A DNA stretch of 64,000 nucleotides, from positions 1-64,000 of the forward strand of contig PLJL01000004.1 of the NCBI GenBank assembly GCA_003140215.1, written 5' to 3'. A program made the translations under genes and the position numbers. Of the stretch, positions 18,134 through 26,568 are shown one piece after another (within the stretch, counting starts at the first letter, position 1; each line of letters starts with the position of its first letter). Source of the stretch: Vulcanimicrobiota bacterium. Lineage in GTDB: Bacteria > Vulcanimicrobiota > Vulcanimicrobiia > Vulcanimicrobiales > Vulcanimicrobiaceae. Under the pieces are notes generated by a model. That model searched no databases and was not told where the DNA came from. It saw only the letters and a program-made list of their open reading frames with translations.

Positions 18134-19345
18134 TTGCGCATAGCTATCACGGCGAATGGGCCGGGCGAGTTCGCCGGGTGGGTGCGGCCGCTCGTCGGGG
18201 CGCTGCGGTCGCACGATCCCGGGGTCGAGGTTCACGTCTTGGCCGTACCGGACGATTTCGCGAGCGGCCGCGAGACGGAATACCTGGCGCAGCTGTATCC
18301 CGGCGTGCAGGGCTATCCGCCGTCGGCGTACGTTCGGCTCGCGCTGGGCCGGCCGGTCGACGGATTGCCGGCGCGCGTCGACCGGGTGCAGTATCTGGGC
18401 GGCGACCTTTCGCACGCTGCGCGCGTGCACACCCGGCTGGGCGGCGTCGCGACCTCGTACAAGTTCTCGCGCAAGAAGTACGCGCAAACCTTCGCCTGCG
18501 TGTTCGCGGTCGACGCCGCGAACCGCCAGCAGCTGCTGGGCTGGGGAACGCCGGACGAGCGCATCCGCGTCGTCGGCAACTTGGCGATCGACGGTGCGCT
18601 CGGCGAAGCGGCAGGCGCATACGGCGATCCGCCCAGCGACGCGGCCCGCGACGGCATCATCCTCTTCCCCGGCTCGCGCAAGCACGAGGTGGCAAACGTC
18701 GTCGCGCTGTTCGTGCGCGTCGCGCTCAACCTGCGCCGGATGCTCCCGAACGTGGCGATTGCCTTCGCGGGCTCACCCTTCGTCCCGGACGACCAGTTGC
18801 GAGCCGCGCTCGCGCGCGGCGGCGAGCATCCGCTCTCCTACGGCGCGCCGGCCGAACTCGTCGACGGTGAGATCGTCGCCGAAGGGCAGCGCTTCCCCTT
18901 GGTGCGAGCCGCGATGCGCGCCGCCGCTACCGCGCGCCTGGCGGTGACGATCCCCGGGACCAAGGTGATCGAGCTGGCCGCGCTGGGGATCCCCGCGGTC
19001 GTCTGCACGCCCTTCAACGCGCCGGAGCTGGTCGTCATCGGCGGACCGCTGCAGTACATCGGGAAGTTACCGGTGGTGGGGTTGCCGATCAAGCGCGCCG
19101 CGGCGTTGGCCGTCGCACGCCGCTTCAAGCACTTCGCGCAGCCCAACATCGATGCCGGCAAAGACCTCGACGTCGAGATCGCCGGCACGCTGTTGCCCTC
19201 GCAGGTCGCGCACGTCGCGGCGGAGCGATGGAACGACGCAGCCTGGTGCGCGGCCACGGGTGCCGAGCTGCGCGCGCTCTACACCCAGCACACCGGCGCC
19301 GCCGAGCGGATGGCCGCCGCGCTGCTCGAACCGGTGCCGGCGTGA
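18134..19345 (+). CDS. LpxB-like (GT19) glycosyltransferase
   Basis: 403 residues from a TTG two bases after hldC. It has the two-Rossmann architecture of lipid-A-disaccharide synthase, but the N-terminal loop reads ANGPGEFAGWV rather than the LpxB SGEASGD. ILFPGSRKHEVANVV matches the LPGSR donor motif, and GTKVIELAALGIPAVVCTPFNAPE matches the conserved C-terminal region. I would call it an LpxB-related protein rather than LpxB itself, since the N-terminal motif differs and no lpxA/lpxC/lpxD are nearby. Its position between heptose synthesis and glycosyltransferases points to lipopolysaccharide assembly. It overlaps the next gene by 4 nt. Confidence 0.8.
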   Translation: MRIAITANGPGEFAGWVRPLVGALRSHDPGVEVHVLAVPDDFASGRETEYLAQLYPGVQGYPPSAYVRLALGRPVDGLPARVDRVQYLGGDLSHAARVHTRLGGVATSYKFSRKKYAQTFACVFAVDAANRQQLLGWGTPDERIRVVGNLAIDGALGEAAGAYGDPPSDAARDGIILFPGSRKHEVANVVALFVRVALNLRRMLPNVAIAFAGSPFVPDDQLRAALARGGEHPLSYGAPAELVDGEIVAEGQRFPLVRAAMRAAATARLAVTIPGTKVIELAALGIPAVVCTPFNAPELVVIGGPLQYIGKLPVVGLPIKRAAALAVARRFKHFAQPNIDAGKDLDVEIAGTLLPSQVAHVAAERWNDAAWCAATGAELRALYTQHTGAAERMAAALLEPVPA

Positions 19346-20208
19346 CCTTCTCGGTCGTGGTCGCGACCAAGGATCGCGCGGCGTTGCTCGACGGCGCGCT
19401 GGCGTCGCTGCGCGCGCAGGCCGGCGCCCCGGAGTTCGAGATCGTCGTCGTCGACAACGGTTCGTCCGATGCGACGCCCGCCGTCGCGCGCCGGCACGGC
19501 GCGGCCTACGCCTTCGTCGGCGAGCCCAACCGGGGCAAGGCGCGCAACGCCGGGATCGCCCGTGCGACCGGCGACGCAATCGTCTTCATCGACGACGACG
19601 TGGTCACGCCGCCGCACTTCCTCGCGGCGCACGCCAAAGCGCACGCCGACGCGCCCTTTCCGCTGGCGGTCTCGGGTCCGATCGTGAACGTCCCCGTGGC
19701 CACGGAGCGGCCGGCGCCGACGGGTGCAAACTTTTCCCGCGCCTTTTTCGTGACGTGCAACGTTTCGGTGCCCACGGCGTCGCTGCGCGCGGTCGGCGGC
19801 TTCGACGAGGCGTTCGACCTCTACGGTTGGGAGGATACCGAGCTGGGCCTGCGCCTGCGCGAGCACGGCGTGCGCCGCGCCTTCACCTGGGGTGCGTACC
19901 TCTGGCACATCAAGCCGCCGACGGCGGAGTCGCTCGAGGACGCGCTAGACAAGGCGATAGAAAAGGCGCGCATGGCAGCGCGTTTCGTTCGCAAGACGCC
20001 GACCACGCGCGTGAAGCTGGCGACCGGTGCATACCGATTCAACTTGGTCCGCGCGCGACTGTTCGCGCCGCCGTTCGCGCAGCCGCTTTTCGCGGGGCTG
20101 GCGACCTCGTCGCGGCTCCCGTCCGCGCTCGCGCAGCTCGCGCGGCACGCGCTGCTTGACAGTGTCTACACCGCGGAGCTCGAGCGCCGGCTGCGCCGAG
20201 GCGACTGA
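19342..20208 (+). CDS. Family 2 glycosyltransferase
   Basis: 288 residues, GT-A fold. N-terminal FSVVVATKDRAALLDGAL and VVVDNGSSDATP bind the nucleotide sugar; FIDDDV is the metal-binding DxD; NRGKARNAGIARATGD is typical. The acceptor-domain motif is YGWEDTELGLRLREHG. A basic helical C-terminus (about 220-288) may hold it at the membrane. Its substrate is unknown; surface glycan synthesis is inferred from the cluster. It starts in the stop codon of the LpxB-like gene. Confidence 0.9.
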   Translation: MTFSVVVATKDRAALLDGALASLRAQAGAPEFEIVVVDNGSSDATPAVARRHGAAYAFVGEPNRGKARNAGIARATGDAIVFIDDDVVTPPHFLAAHAKAHADAPFPLAVSGPIVNVPVATERPAPTGANFSRAFFVTCNVSVPTASLRAVGGFDEAFDLYGWEDTELGLRLREHGVRRAFTWGAYLWHIKPPTAESLEDALDKAIEKARMAARFVRKTPTTRVKLATGAYRFNLVRARLFAPPFAQPLFAGLATSSRLPSALAQLARHALLDSVYTAELERRLRRGD

Positions 20209-20212
20209 AGCG

Positions 20213-21160
20213 ATGCGGGTTCTGTTGGTGCGGCTCGACGGAATCGGCGACGCCGCCGTTTGCGTACCGTTGGTCGCGGCGCTACGCGAGTCCGGTCACA
20301 CGGTCGGCGTCGCGCTGACGACGCGCAACGCGGGCCTCTTCGCGCCGCAGGCGACCCTCGCCGAGCACGTGCTCGAGCGTATACCCTGGCCCGCCCACGG
20401 CTCCACGCAGGAGAGCACCGCGCGCGCGCAGGCCGAGATCGCCGCGATGAACTACGACGTCGCGTTGATCGCGAGCGAAGAGCCCGAAGCGTTCGAGCTC
20501 GCCGCCCCGGTCCCCGAGCGCATCGGCTTTACGACCGGCATGACCCGTCCGCTCAAGTCGCTGTGGGTGCGTTCTCGAGCGACGCGCACGGTCATTCGCT
20601 CGCAGCGGGTCGGCGGCGAGGACGCGCATGAGGTCGAGATCATGTACCGGCTCGGTGTGGGCTTGGTGCGCGACCCGGCGCCGCCGACGGCGCCCCGGCC
20701 GCTGCGCGAAGCGCTGCTCGCGCACCCCGCGACGCGCGCGCGCGACGGTACGAACATCGTCGTGCAGGCCGGAGCGAAGTGGCTCGCGGCAGGTGTCTCG
20801 GCCGAGGCGTTGCGCGCGGTGCACGCGCGGCTGGCGCCGTACGCGCGCGTGATCGCCGCGCCGAGCGAGGCGCAGGCGGTTCGCGAGCTGACCGGGATCC
20901 AGCCCGAGACGTTTGCGTCGGTGCGCGCGTGGGTCGAAGCGCTCAGCCTGGCGGATCTCGTCGTTTCGGTCGACACCGGTGCGGCGCACGTCGCCGGGAT
21001 GCTCTGTCCGCGCGTCGTCGACGTCTTTCCCGAGCACGATTTCGGGGCGCAGGTGCGCCGCTGGCGGCCGTGGGCGGCAACCTACCGTGCATTTCGCGCC
21101 GGCGAAGTCGACGGCGGTCCGGACAGCGCGTTCATCGAAACGATTCTCGATGGCTTCTGA
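20213..21160 (+). CDS. Family 9 glycosyltransferase (heptosyltransferase-like)
   Basis: 315 residues. The opening MRVLLVRLDGIGDAAVCVPLVAALR is the classic GT9 N-terminus of ADP-heptose:LPS heptosyltransferases. The C-terminal half keeps the ADP-sugar site region (VVSVDTGAAHVAGMLCPRVVDVFPEHD). Together with gmhA-gmhB-hldA-hldC upstream this supports transfer of heptose to an LPS core, though the precise linkage cannot be read. It ends with an overlap into a second GT9 gene. Confidence 0.9.
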   Translation: MRVLLVRLDGIGDAAVCVPLVAALRESGHTVGVALTTRNAGLFAPQATLAEHVLERIPWPAHGSTQESTARAQAEIAAMNYDVALIASEEPEAFELAAPVPERIGFTTGMTRPLKSLWVRSRATRTVIRSQRVGGEDAHEVEIMYRLGVGLVRDPAPPTAPRPLREALLAHPATRARDGTNIVVQAGAKWLAAGVSAEALRAVHARLAPYARVIAAPSEAQAVRELTGIQPETFASVRAWVEALSLADLVVSVDTGAAHVAGMLCPRVVDVFPEHDFGAQVRRWRPWAATYRAFRAGEVDGGPDSAFIETILDGF

Positions 21161-22145
21161 TCGCGCGCTGCTCGTCGCAGCCGGAGGAGGGATCGGTGAC
21201 ACGCTGTTCGCAGGCGTGGTCGCCCGGTCGCTGCGCACGCGCTACGCGGCCGTCGACGCGGTCGTGCTGCCGGCGCACGTCGAGCTGGCGGCGCACATCC
21301 CCTCGGTCGAGCGGGTCATCCCGCTGGGCACCCGGCCGGACGCCCGCTACGACGCCGCGGTGGTCACTTGGGCGACGCTGCGGACCGCGCTGCTCCCGTG
21401 GACGCTGCGCATCCCGGTGCGCGTCGGACAGGCGCGCCGGATCTACTCGCCGTTGTTCACGCAGCGTGTGACGGTGCGCAGCGAGCTGGGCGATCGCACC
21501 ACGCACTGGACGCAGATCCTGCTCGACTACGCTCGCGCGCTCGGTGTCGACGACGCCGGCGCGACGCCGCAGTTCGCGCTGCGCGACGCCGAGCGCGCCG
21601 ACGCGCGGACGTTGCTGCACGTGCACGACCTCGAAAGGCGATACTACGTGTTGCACCCGACGCGCGGGTTGTCGGCGCAGCGCACGCGTTGGCCGATCGA
21701 GGGGTTCGTCGCGCTGGCCCGCCGGCTGGTCGAGCGCGACGGCGTCGCGGTCGTGGTCACCGGCTCGGCCGACGATGCGCAGCTGGCCGAAGCGATCGCG
21801 GACGGCGCCGGTCGGGGCGTGCATTCGCTGGCGGACGCGACCTCGATCGGAGTTTTCGGAGCGCTGGCCGAAGGCGCGCGCGCGGTCATCGCGATGGATT
21901 CCGGACCGATGCACGTCGCCGCAGCCGTCGGCGCGGCGACCGTCGGAATCTTCGCGCTCCAATCCGACGAACCGGCCCGCTGGGCGCCGCTCGGACGGCG
22001 CACGGCGACCGTCGGAGCGACCTATCCGTGCCCGCCGGGCCACCGCAAGGAGACGTGTCCCGACTTCGCGTGCGTCCGCGCGCTCGACGTGCCCGCGGTG
22101 CTGGCGGCGCTCGACGGATTGCTCGGCGCCGCCGCCGAACGCTGA
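21150..22145 (+). CDS. Family 9 glycosyltransferase (heptosyltransferase-like)
   Basis: 331 residues overlapping the preceding GT9 by 11 bp. GGGIGDTLFAGVVARSLR gives the N-terminal GT9 loop, RRYYVLHPTRGLSAQRTRWPIEGFVALARRL is the donor-domain entrance, and AMDSGPMHVAAAVGAATVGIF is the conserved C-terminal GT9 motif (compare DSGPMHLAAA). The end holds several cysteines (YPCPPGHRKETCPDFACVRAL), a pattern seen in some GT9 proteins near the C-terminus. Probably a second or third heptosyltransferase of the same core. Confidence 0.9.
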   Translation: MASDRALLVAAGGGIGDTLFAGVVARSLRTRYAAVDAVVLPAHVELAAHIPSVERVIPLGTRPDARYDAAVVTWATLRTALLPWTLRIPVRVGQARRIYSPLFTQRVTVRSELGDRTTHWTQILLDYARALGVDDAGATPQFALRDAERADARTLLHVHDLERRYYVLHPTRGLSAQRTRWPIEGFVALARRLVERDGVAVVVTGSADDAQLAEAIADGAGRGVHSLADATSIGVFGALAEGARAVIAMDSGPMHVAAAVGAATVGIFALQSDEPARWAPLGRRTATVGATYPCPPGHRKETCPDFACVRALDVPAVLAALDGLLGAAAER

Positions 22146-22148
22146 GAG

Positions 22149-22481
22149 GTGATCGCCTACGACGATTTCCGGCGCGTGGACGTGCGGTCGGGGACGATTC
22201 TCGCCGCCGAGCCGCTGGCCGGCGCGCGCAAGCCCGCGTACGTGCTAAGGATCGATTTCGGCCCGGAACTGGGCCAGCGACGCTCCTCGGTGCAGATCAC
22301 CGCTCGCTATACGCCCGCGGACCTGATCGGCAAGCAAGTTTGCGCGGTTGTGAACTTCCCGCCCAAGCGTATCGCCGGTTTCGACAGCGAGGTGCTGGTG
22401 CTGGGGATGGACGACGACGACGGGAACGTCGTGCTCGTGCAGCCCGGCTTGCGCGTCCCCGACGGCCGACGGCTTTACTGA
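22149..22481 (+). CDS. csaA: CsaA-type tRNA-binding-domain protein
   Basis: 110 residues, the exact size of CsaA. The whole protein is one OB-fold related to the MetRS/Trbp111 tRNA-binding domain: DDFRRVDVRSGTILAAEPL, KPAYVLRIDFG, QITARYTPADLIGKQVCAVVNFPPKRIAGFDSEVLVLG, then VLVQPGLRVPDGRRLY. CsaA has been described as an export-related chaperone, but its physiological role is uncertain. A GTG start lies 3 bp after the GT9 stop and its own stop overlaps the next ATG, so it is embedded in the glycosyltransferase operon, which is odd for this family. Confidence 0.92.
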   Translation: MIAYDDFRRVDVRSGTILAAEPLAGARKPAYVLRIDFGPELGQRRSSVQITARYTPADLIGKQVCAVVNFPPKRIAGFDSEVLVLGMDDDDGNVVLVQPGLRVPDGRRLY

Positions 22482-23761
22482 TGGCGCTCGCAACCGCCGA
22501 GCTCGAGATCCGCACGCTCGTGCCGGACCGCGAGGATCCGAGAATGTTCGCGGCGCTCGCGCAGCTGTTCGCCGACGCGTACCCGATCATGGAGCTGAAG
22601 ACGGCGGACGAGCTCGCGCGGTTCGCCGAGCGGATTCAGAAGAACGCGGGTGCTCCCGGGACCGCTGACGTGATCGCCGAGCGCAATGGGACGTTGGTTG
22701 CTGCCATGCGGCTCTACGACTTCGTGATGAACGTGCGCGGCGCCGACGCGCTCACCGGCGGCGTCGGCAGCGTCGCGGTCTCGCTCGCGCACAAGCGGCA
22801 AGGGATCGCGCGCACGCTGCTGGCGTGGTATCTCGACCACTACCGGGCGCGCAACGCACCGTTCGCGATCCTGCACCCGTACCGCCCCGACTTCTATCGC
22901 GCGATCGGTTTCGGCTACGGCACGCCCTCGCGTCGCTTTCGCTTCGCCCCGGCGACGCTACGTGACGAGGGCGCTCGCGGGACAATCCGCTTGCTCGACG
23001 AGAACGATGCCGACGCGCTGATCGCTTGCCACGAGCGCGTTCGCGCGCGGACGCACGGGCTCATCGCGAAACGTCGCTGGCACGCGGAACGCCTGCTCGG
23101 TGACGCCGCGCTACGCTATGTCGGCGTCGAGGACGGCGGGGAGCTGAACGGCTTCATGCAGACGAGCGTCGTACTGGGCGGGGAGCGGATTCGCAACGCC
23201 GACGAGTTGACCGTGCGTGACCTGACGTATGAAGACGATGCGTCGCTGGCCGCCCTGCTCGGGTATCTGCGCTCGCAGCGCGATCAGTTCGCGCGGGTCG
23301 TCGTCGAGACGCAGGACGACGCCTTCTACCTTGCCTCGACCGACCCGCGCGACGGTTCGGATCTCGCCGTCGCGCCGCCCGCGACGCACCGCGTCGCCGA
23401 GAGCGGGCTCGGCGTGATGTACCGCATCCTCGACGTGCCGGCGGCGCTCGCGACGCTCCCGGCATCCGGCGCGCGGTTTACGCTGCGGATCGACGTCGCC
23501 GACGCGTTCCTTGCGCAGACCGCGGGGACGTGGACGTTCTGCTTCGATCCGCAGGCGCGGCCGCGGCGTGACGACGGCGCGCGACCCGACGCGACGCTGA
23601 CGATCGGGATCGCCGACCTGAGCTCGGTGGCGCTCGGCTCGCTGCGGCTGCGCGACGTGGTCGCGCATCGGCTCGCGAAGGTCGAACCGGCCGATACGCT
23701 CGCGCTCATCGACGCCGCGTTCCGTGCCGAACAGCCGCCGGTCTGCACGACGCGCTTCTAG
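22481..23761 (+). CDS. Eis-like GNAT N-acetyltransferase with SCP2-type C-terminal domain
   Basis: 426 residues. The N-terminal GNAT domain (about 1-150) contains VGSVAVSLAHKRQGIARTLLAWYL, the acetyl-CoA pyrophosphate loop. A second GNAT-like domain follows, and a C-terminal sterol-carrier-like domain (about 310-426; FTLRIDVADAFLAQTAGTWTFCF...LTIGIADLSSVALGS) completes the three-part Eis architecture. Eis proteins acetylate amines, including aminoglycosides and host or cell proteins; the substrate here is unknown. It overlaps neighbours by 1 nt on both sides, inside an LPS glycosyltransferase run. Confidence 0.88.
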   Translation: MALATAELEIRTLVPDREDPRMFAALAQLFADAYPIMELKTADELARFAERIQKNAGAPGTADVIAERNGTLVAAMRLYDFVMNVRGADALTGGVGSVAVSLAHKRQGIARTLLAWYLDHYRARNAPFAILHPYRPDFYRAIGFGYGTPSRRFRFAPATLRDEGARGTIRLLDENDADALIACHERVRARTHGLIAKRRWHAERLLGDAALRYVGVEDGGELNGFMQTSVVLGGERIRNADELTVRDLTYEDDASLAALLGYLRSQRDQFARVVVETQDDAFYLASTDPRDGSDLAVAPPATHRVAESGLGVMYRILDVPAALATLPASGARFTLRIDVADAFLAQTAGTWTFCFDPQARPRRDDGARPDATLTIGIADLSSVALGSLRLRDVVAHRLAKVEPADTLALIDAAFRAEQPPVCTTRF

Positions 23762-24672
23762 TGGCAGGCTCGACCCGGCTCTCGATCCAGCTCTGCACGT
23801 ATAACCGGGCGCAACTGCTCGAGCGCGTGCTCGAAGCCTGCTTCGATCAAGCCATTCCGGCTGAGTCGTACGAGGTCGTCCTGGTGAACGACGGCTCGCA
23901 GGACGACACTCCGGCGGTGATCGAGCGTGCCCGGCGGATCGCCACCTGCGCCTTCACGGTCGTGACGCAACCCAACGGCGGCCTGGCCAAAGCCCGTAAC
24001 GCCGGGATCGAACGCTGCACCGGTGAACGTATCGCGTTCATCGACGACGACGTTCTTCCGACCCCGGTGTTTGCCGCCGAGCACCTCAAGTCCGACGCGC
24101 GCCACGGGGACGTCGTCGTGCGCGGTGCCGCGATCAACACGGCCTCGTTCGATGCTCTGCCCGTCCCCGTCTGGACGCCCCGAAACTACAGCGCGAACTG
24201 GTTCTGGACGACCAACGTCTCGGTGCGGCGCACGCGGCTGGACGCGGTCGGCGGCCGATTCGACGAATCGTTCAGCGAGTACGGCTGGGAAGACATCGAG
24301 CTGGGCTTGCGGCTGCGCGCGATCGGGACGAAGGCGGTGTTCAACCGCTTCGCGGTCGCGTTCCACTACAAGCCGCGGCCGACCGGCACGAACGTCGAGG
24401 CGATGCTGCGCCAAGTGCGCGCGCAGGCACGCACGGCAGTCCGGTTGGAGCGGCTGCATCCCAGCTGGCGGGTCACGCTGGCGATCGGCGATACGGTCCC
24501 CCAGCGCCTGCTCGGTGCGACGCTGCGCCGCAGCGGGCTCGTCGGGCGGCTCGAAAAGCTCGTCGGCCGAAGCTCTCCGGGGGCTAAGCTCTCGCCGGTC
24601 AAGCTTGCGGCTGCGCACCTGCTCGCGAGCGCCGCCTACTATGACGAGCTTGAGCGCGCGAAGCGAGCCTAG
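23761..24672 (+). CDS. Family 2 glycosyltransferase
   Basis: 303 residues. GT-A motifs are LSIQLCTYNRAQLLERVL, VLVNDGSQDDTP, NGGLAKARNAGIERCTGE and FIDDDV, with an acceptor-domain YGWEDIELGLRLRAIG. Closely similar in plan to the GT2 at 19342, so the two are probably paralogues acting in the same glycan pathway. It has a basic C-terminal helix region but no certain transmembrane segment. The GTG start overlaps the previous TAG stop. Donor and acceptor unknown. Confidence 0.9.
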   Translation: MAGSTRLSIQLCTYNRAQLLERVLEACFDQAIPAESYEVVLVNDGSQDDTPAVIERARRIATCAFTVVTQPNGGLAKARNAGIERCTGERIAFIDDDVLPTPVFAAEHLKSDARHGDVVVRGAAINTASFDALPVPVWTPRNYSANWFWTTNVSVRRTRLDAVGGRFDESFSEYGWEDIELGLRLRAIGTKAVFNRFAVAFHYKPRPTGTNVEAMLRQVRAQARTAVRLERLHPSWRVTLAIGDTVPQRLLGATLRRSGLVGRLEKLVGRSSPGAKLSPVKLAAAHLLASAAYYDELERAKRA

Positions 24673-24688
24673 TGTGCTGAGCGGCTAG

Positions 24689-25666
24689 GTGCGAATTCTG
24701 CTTTCGCGCACCGACCGGGTCGGTGATCTGATCCTTTCGACGCCGGCGATCGCGTCCGTGCGGCGCTCGTTCCCCGACGCGCACGTTATCCTGTCGTGCA
24801 GCCGTTACAACTCGGTCGTCGTCGACCGCTCGCCGGACGTGGACGAGATCGCGCTGTTGCCGGCGGGGGTCAAGCCCGCCGCTTTCGGCGCCCGGTTTCG
24901 CGGCGTGGATCTCGCAATCGCACTCGCGCCGCGGGATCTCGACCATCGGATCGTCGCCGCGACGAATGCGCCCAAGCGCGTCGGATACACCTACGTGACG
25001 CGCTACGTGGCGCGGGCGGTATTGGGCACCATCCTCACCGACGTCGTGTTGAGCGAGGCGGATCCGCGCACCGCCGAGCGCCACCCCGAGCGCACGATCG
25101 CTCACGAGGTCGATCAGGTGCTGGCCGTCGCTGCGGCCGCGGGGGCCGGCACGATCGTGCGCGATCTCGTGCTGCCCGTGCTTGACGAAGATCGTGCCGC
25201 GGTGAGCGATCTGCCGCCCGCCCCGGTCGTCGTTCAACTGGGCCGGCGCTGGACGGAGCAGGGGTCGACGACCGCCAGCTGCCTGCAGTTGTTCCGCGAA
25301 CTGCGCGCGCTCGGACAGCCGCTCGTCGCCACCTACGGCGACGACGCGCGCGAGCTGGGGGACGAGGTGGCGCGAGCCGGGGTGGCCGACGTCGTGCTGG
25401 GCCGCTTGCCCTTCCACGTCTGGTCCGCGGTTTTCGAGCGCGCCGCGTGCGTGGTCACGATCGATACCGGTGCGACTCATGTCGCAAGCGCGGTGCGGGT
25501 GCCCACCGTCGTCCTGTTCGAATACAAGTGGTTTCGGCTGGCGTCGCAGGAATGGTCGCCGTATCGCGTGCCGAACGCGATCCTGCGCAAACCGCCGGAT
25601 GAATCGGAGGCCTCGCTGCGCGCCTCGCGCGCCGAGATCGTCGCCGCCGTCGCATCGCTCTTATGA
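24689..25666 (+). CDS. Family 9 glycosyltransferase (heptosyltransferase-like)
   Basis: 325 residues. MRILLSRTDRVGDLILSTPAIASVRRSFP is a textbook GT9 start, and VVTIDTGATHVASAVRVPTVVLFEY is the conserved C-terminal motif. The middle region ADVVLGRLPFHVWSAVFERA aligns with GT9 as well. Third GT9 of the cluster. A GTG start lies 16 bp after the preceding GT2, and the end overlaps the next GT2 by 4 nt. Likely adds heptose or a related sugar to the LPS core; specificity is not readable. Confidence 0.9.
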   Translation: MRILLSRTDRVGDLILSTPAIASVRRSFPDAHVILSCSRYNSVVVDRSPDVDEIALLPAGVKPAAFGARFRGVDLAIALAPRDLDHRIVAATNAPKRVGYTYVTRYVARAVLGTILTDVVLSEADPRTAERHPERTIAHEVDQVLAVAAAAGAGTIVRDLVLPVLDEDRAAVSDLPPAPVVVQLGRRWTEQGSTTASCLQLFRELRALGQPLVATYGDDARELGDEVARAGVADVVLGRLPFHVWSAVFERAACVVTIDTGATHVASAVRVPTVVLFEYKWFRLASQEWSPYRVPNAILRKPPDESEASLRASRAEIVAAVASLL

Positions 25667-26568
25667 TCAAGATGACAACACCGCGAATCTCCGTCGTCGT
25701 GCCGACGTACAACCGTCTCGACACGCTCAGCCACGTGATCCCCTCGTTGCTCGCGCAGGATCTGCCGCGCGGCGAGTTCGAGGTCGTCGTCGCCGACTCG
25801 AACTCCACCGACGGCACGGCCGAGTACCTCGCCGGCGTGGCCGCCGAAGCGCCGTTCGTGCGGCATCTTCCCGGTCCGTACAGCGGACGCGCCGCGGCGC
25901 GCAACGCCGGGATCGGGGCTTCACAGGCACCGGTCGTGCTCTTCACCGACGCCGACATCATCGCGTCACCCGACTTGCTCTCACGCCATCTCGCACATCA
26001 CCAGGGCGCCGGCATCCGCGCGGTCGTCGGCATGGAAGTGCAAGTCGTCTCCTACGACGACTATCTGGCCAAGCGCGCGGACCGCGCGAAGCGCACGCCG
26101 CTCCACGGCGAGAAGCCCAAGCGCCTGTCGTGGTTGTATTTCCTCACCGGCAACGCCTCGGCGCCGCGCGTGCAGCTCGACAGCGTCGGGCGCTTCGACG
26201 AAAACTTCACCGGATACGGGCACGAGGACCTTGAGTTGGGGTATCGGCTGCAGCACGCCGGCATCCCGATCGAGTACGAGCCGCAAGCCGTGAACTACCA
26301 TTGGCATCCGGTGCCGTGGGACGAGCAGCAGCGCAAGTACGAGCTAGCCGGGAAGTCGACGGTACGTTTCTATCGCAAGCATCCGGCCTGGGATGTGAAG
26401 CTGCGGCTCGGCATGACACCGCTGTCGCTGGGATTGCACGGTCTCGTCGACAAGGTTCCCGCGCTGCGGTCATGGATCGAGGACGGCGCGGGAAAACCTG
26501 GTTTCGCGCGCACGCTCTCGTACCAATATCACTACCTAACCGGAGTCAAGGCGGCCCTGCGTGAATGA
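25663..26568 (+). CDS. Family 2 glycosyltransferase
   Basis: 301 residues. RISVVVPTYNRLDTLSHVI, VVVADSNSTDGT, GRAAARNAGIGAS and LFTDADI give the GT-A core; YGHEDLELGYRLQHAG is the acceptor-domain signature. The C-terminal 70 residues are helical and basic. It has ATG starts at 25663 and 25672; the first is in the ATGA overlap with the preceding stop. It overlaps aspS by 8 bp. Third GT2 of the alternating GT2/GT9 series. Confidence 0.9.
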   Translation: MIKMTTPRISVVVPTYNRLDTLSHVIPSLLAQDLPRGEFEVVVADSNSTDGTAEYLAGVAAEAPFVRHLPGPYSGRAAARNAGIGASQAPVVLFTDADIIASPDLLSRHLAHHQGAGIRAVVGMEVQVVSYDDYLAKRADRAKRTPLHGEKPKRLSWLYFLTGNASAPRVQLDSVGRFDENFTGYGHEDLELGYRLQHAGIPIEYEPQAVNYHWHPVPWDEQQRKYELAGKSTVRFYRKHPAWDVKLRLGMTPLSLGLHGLVDKVPALRSWIEDGAGKPGFARTLSYQYHYLTGVKAALRE

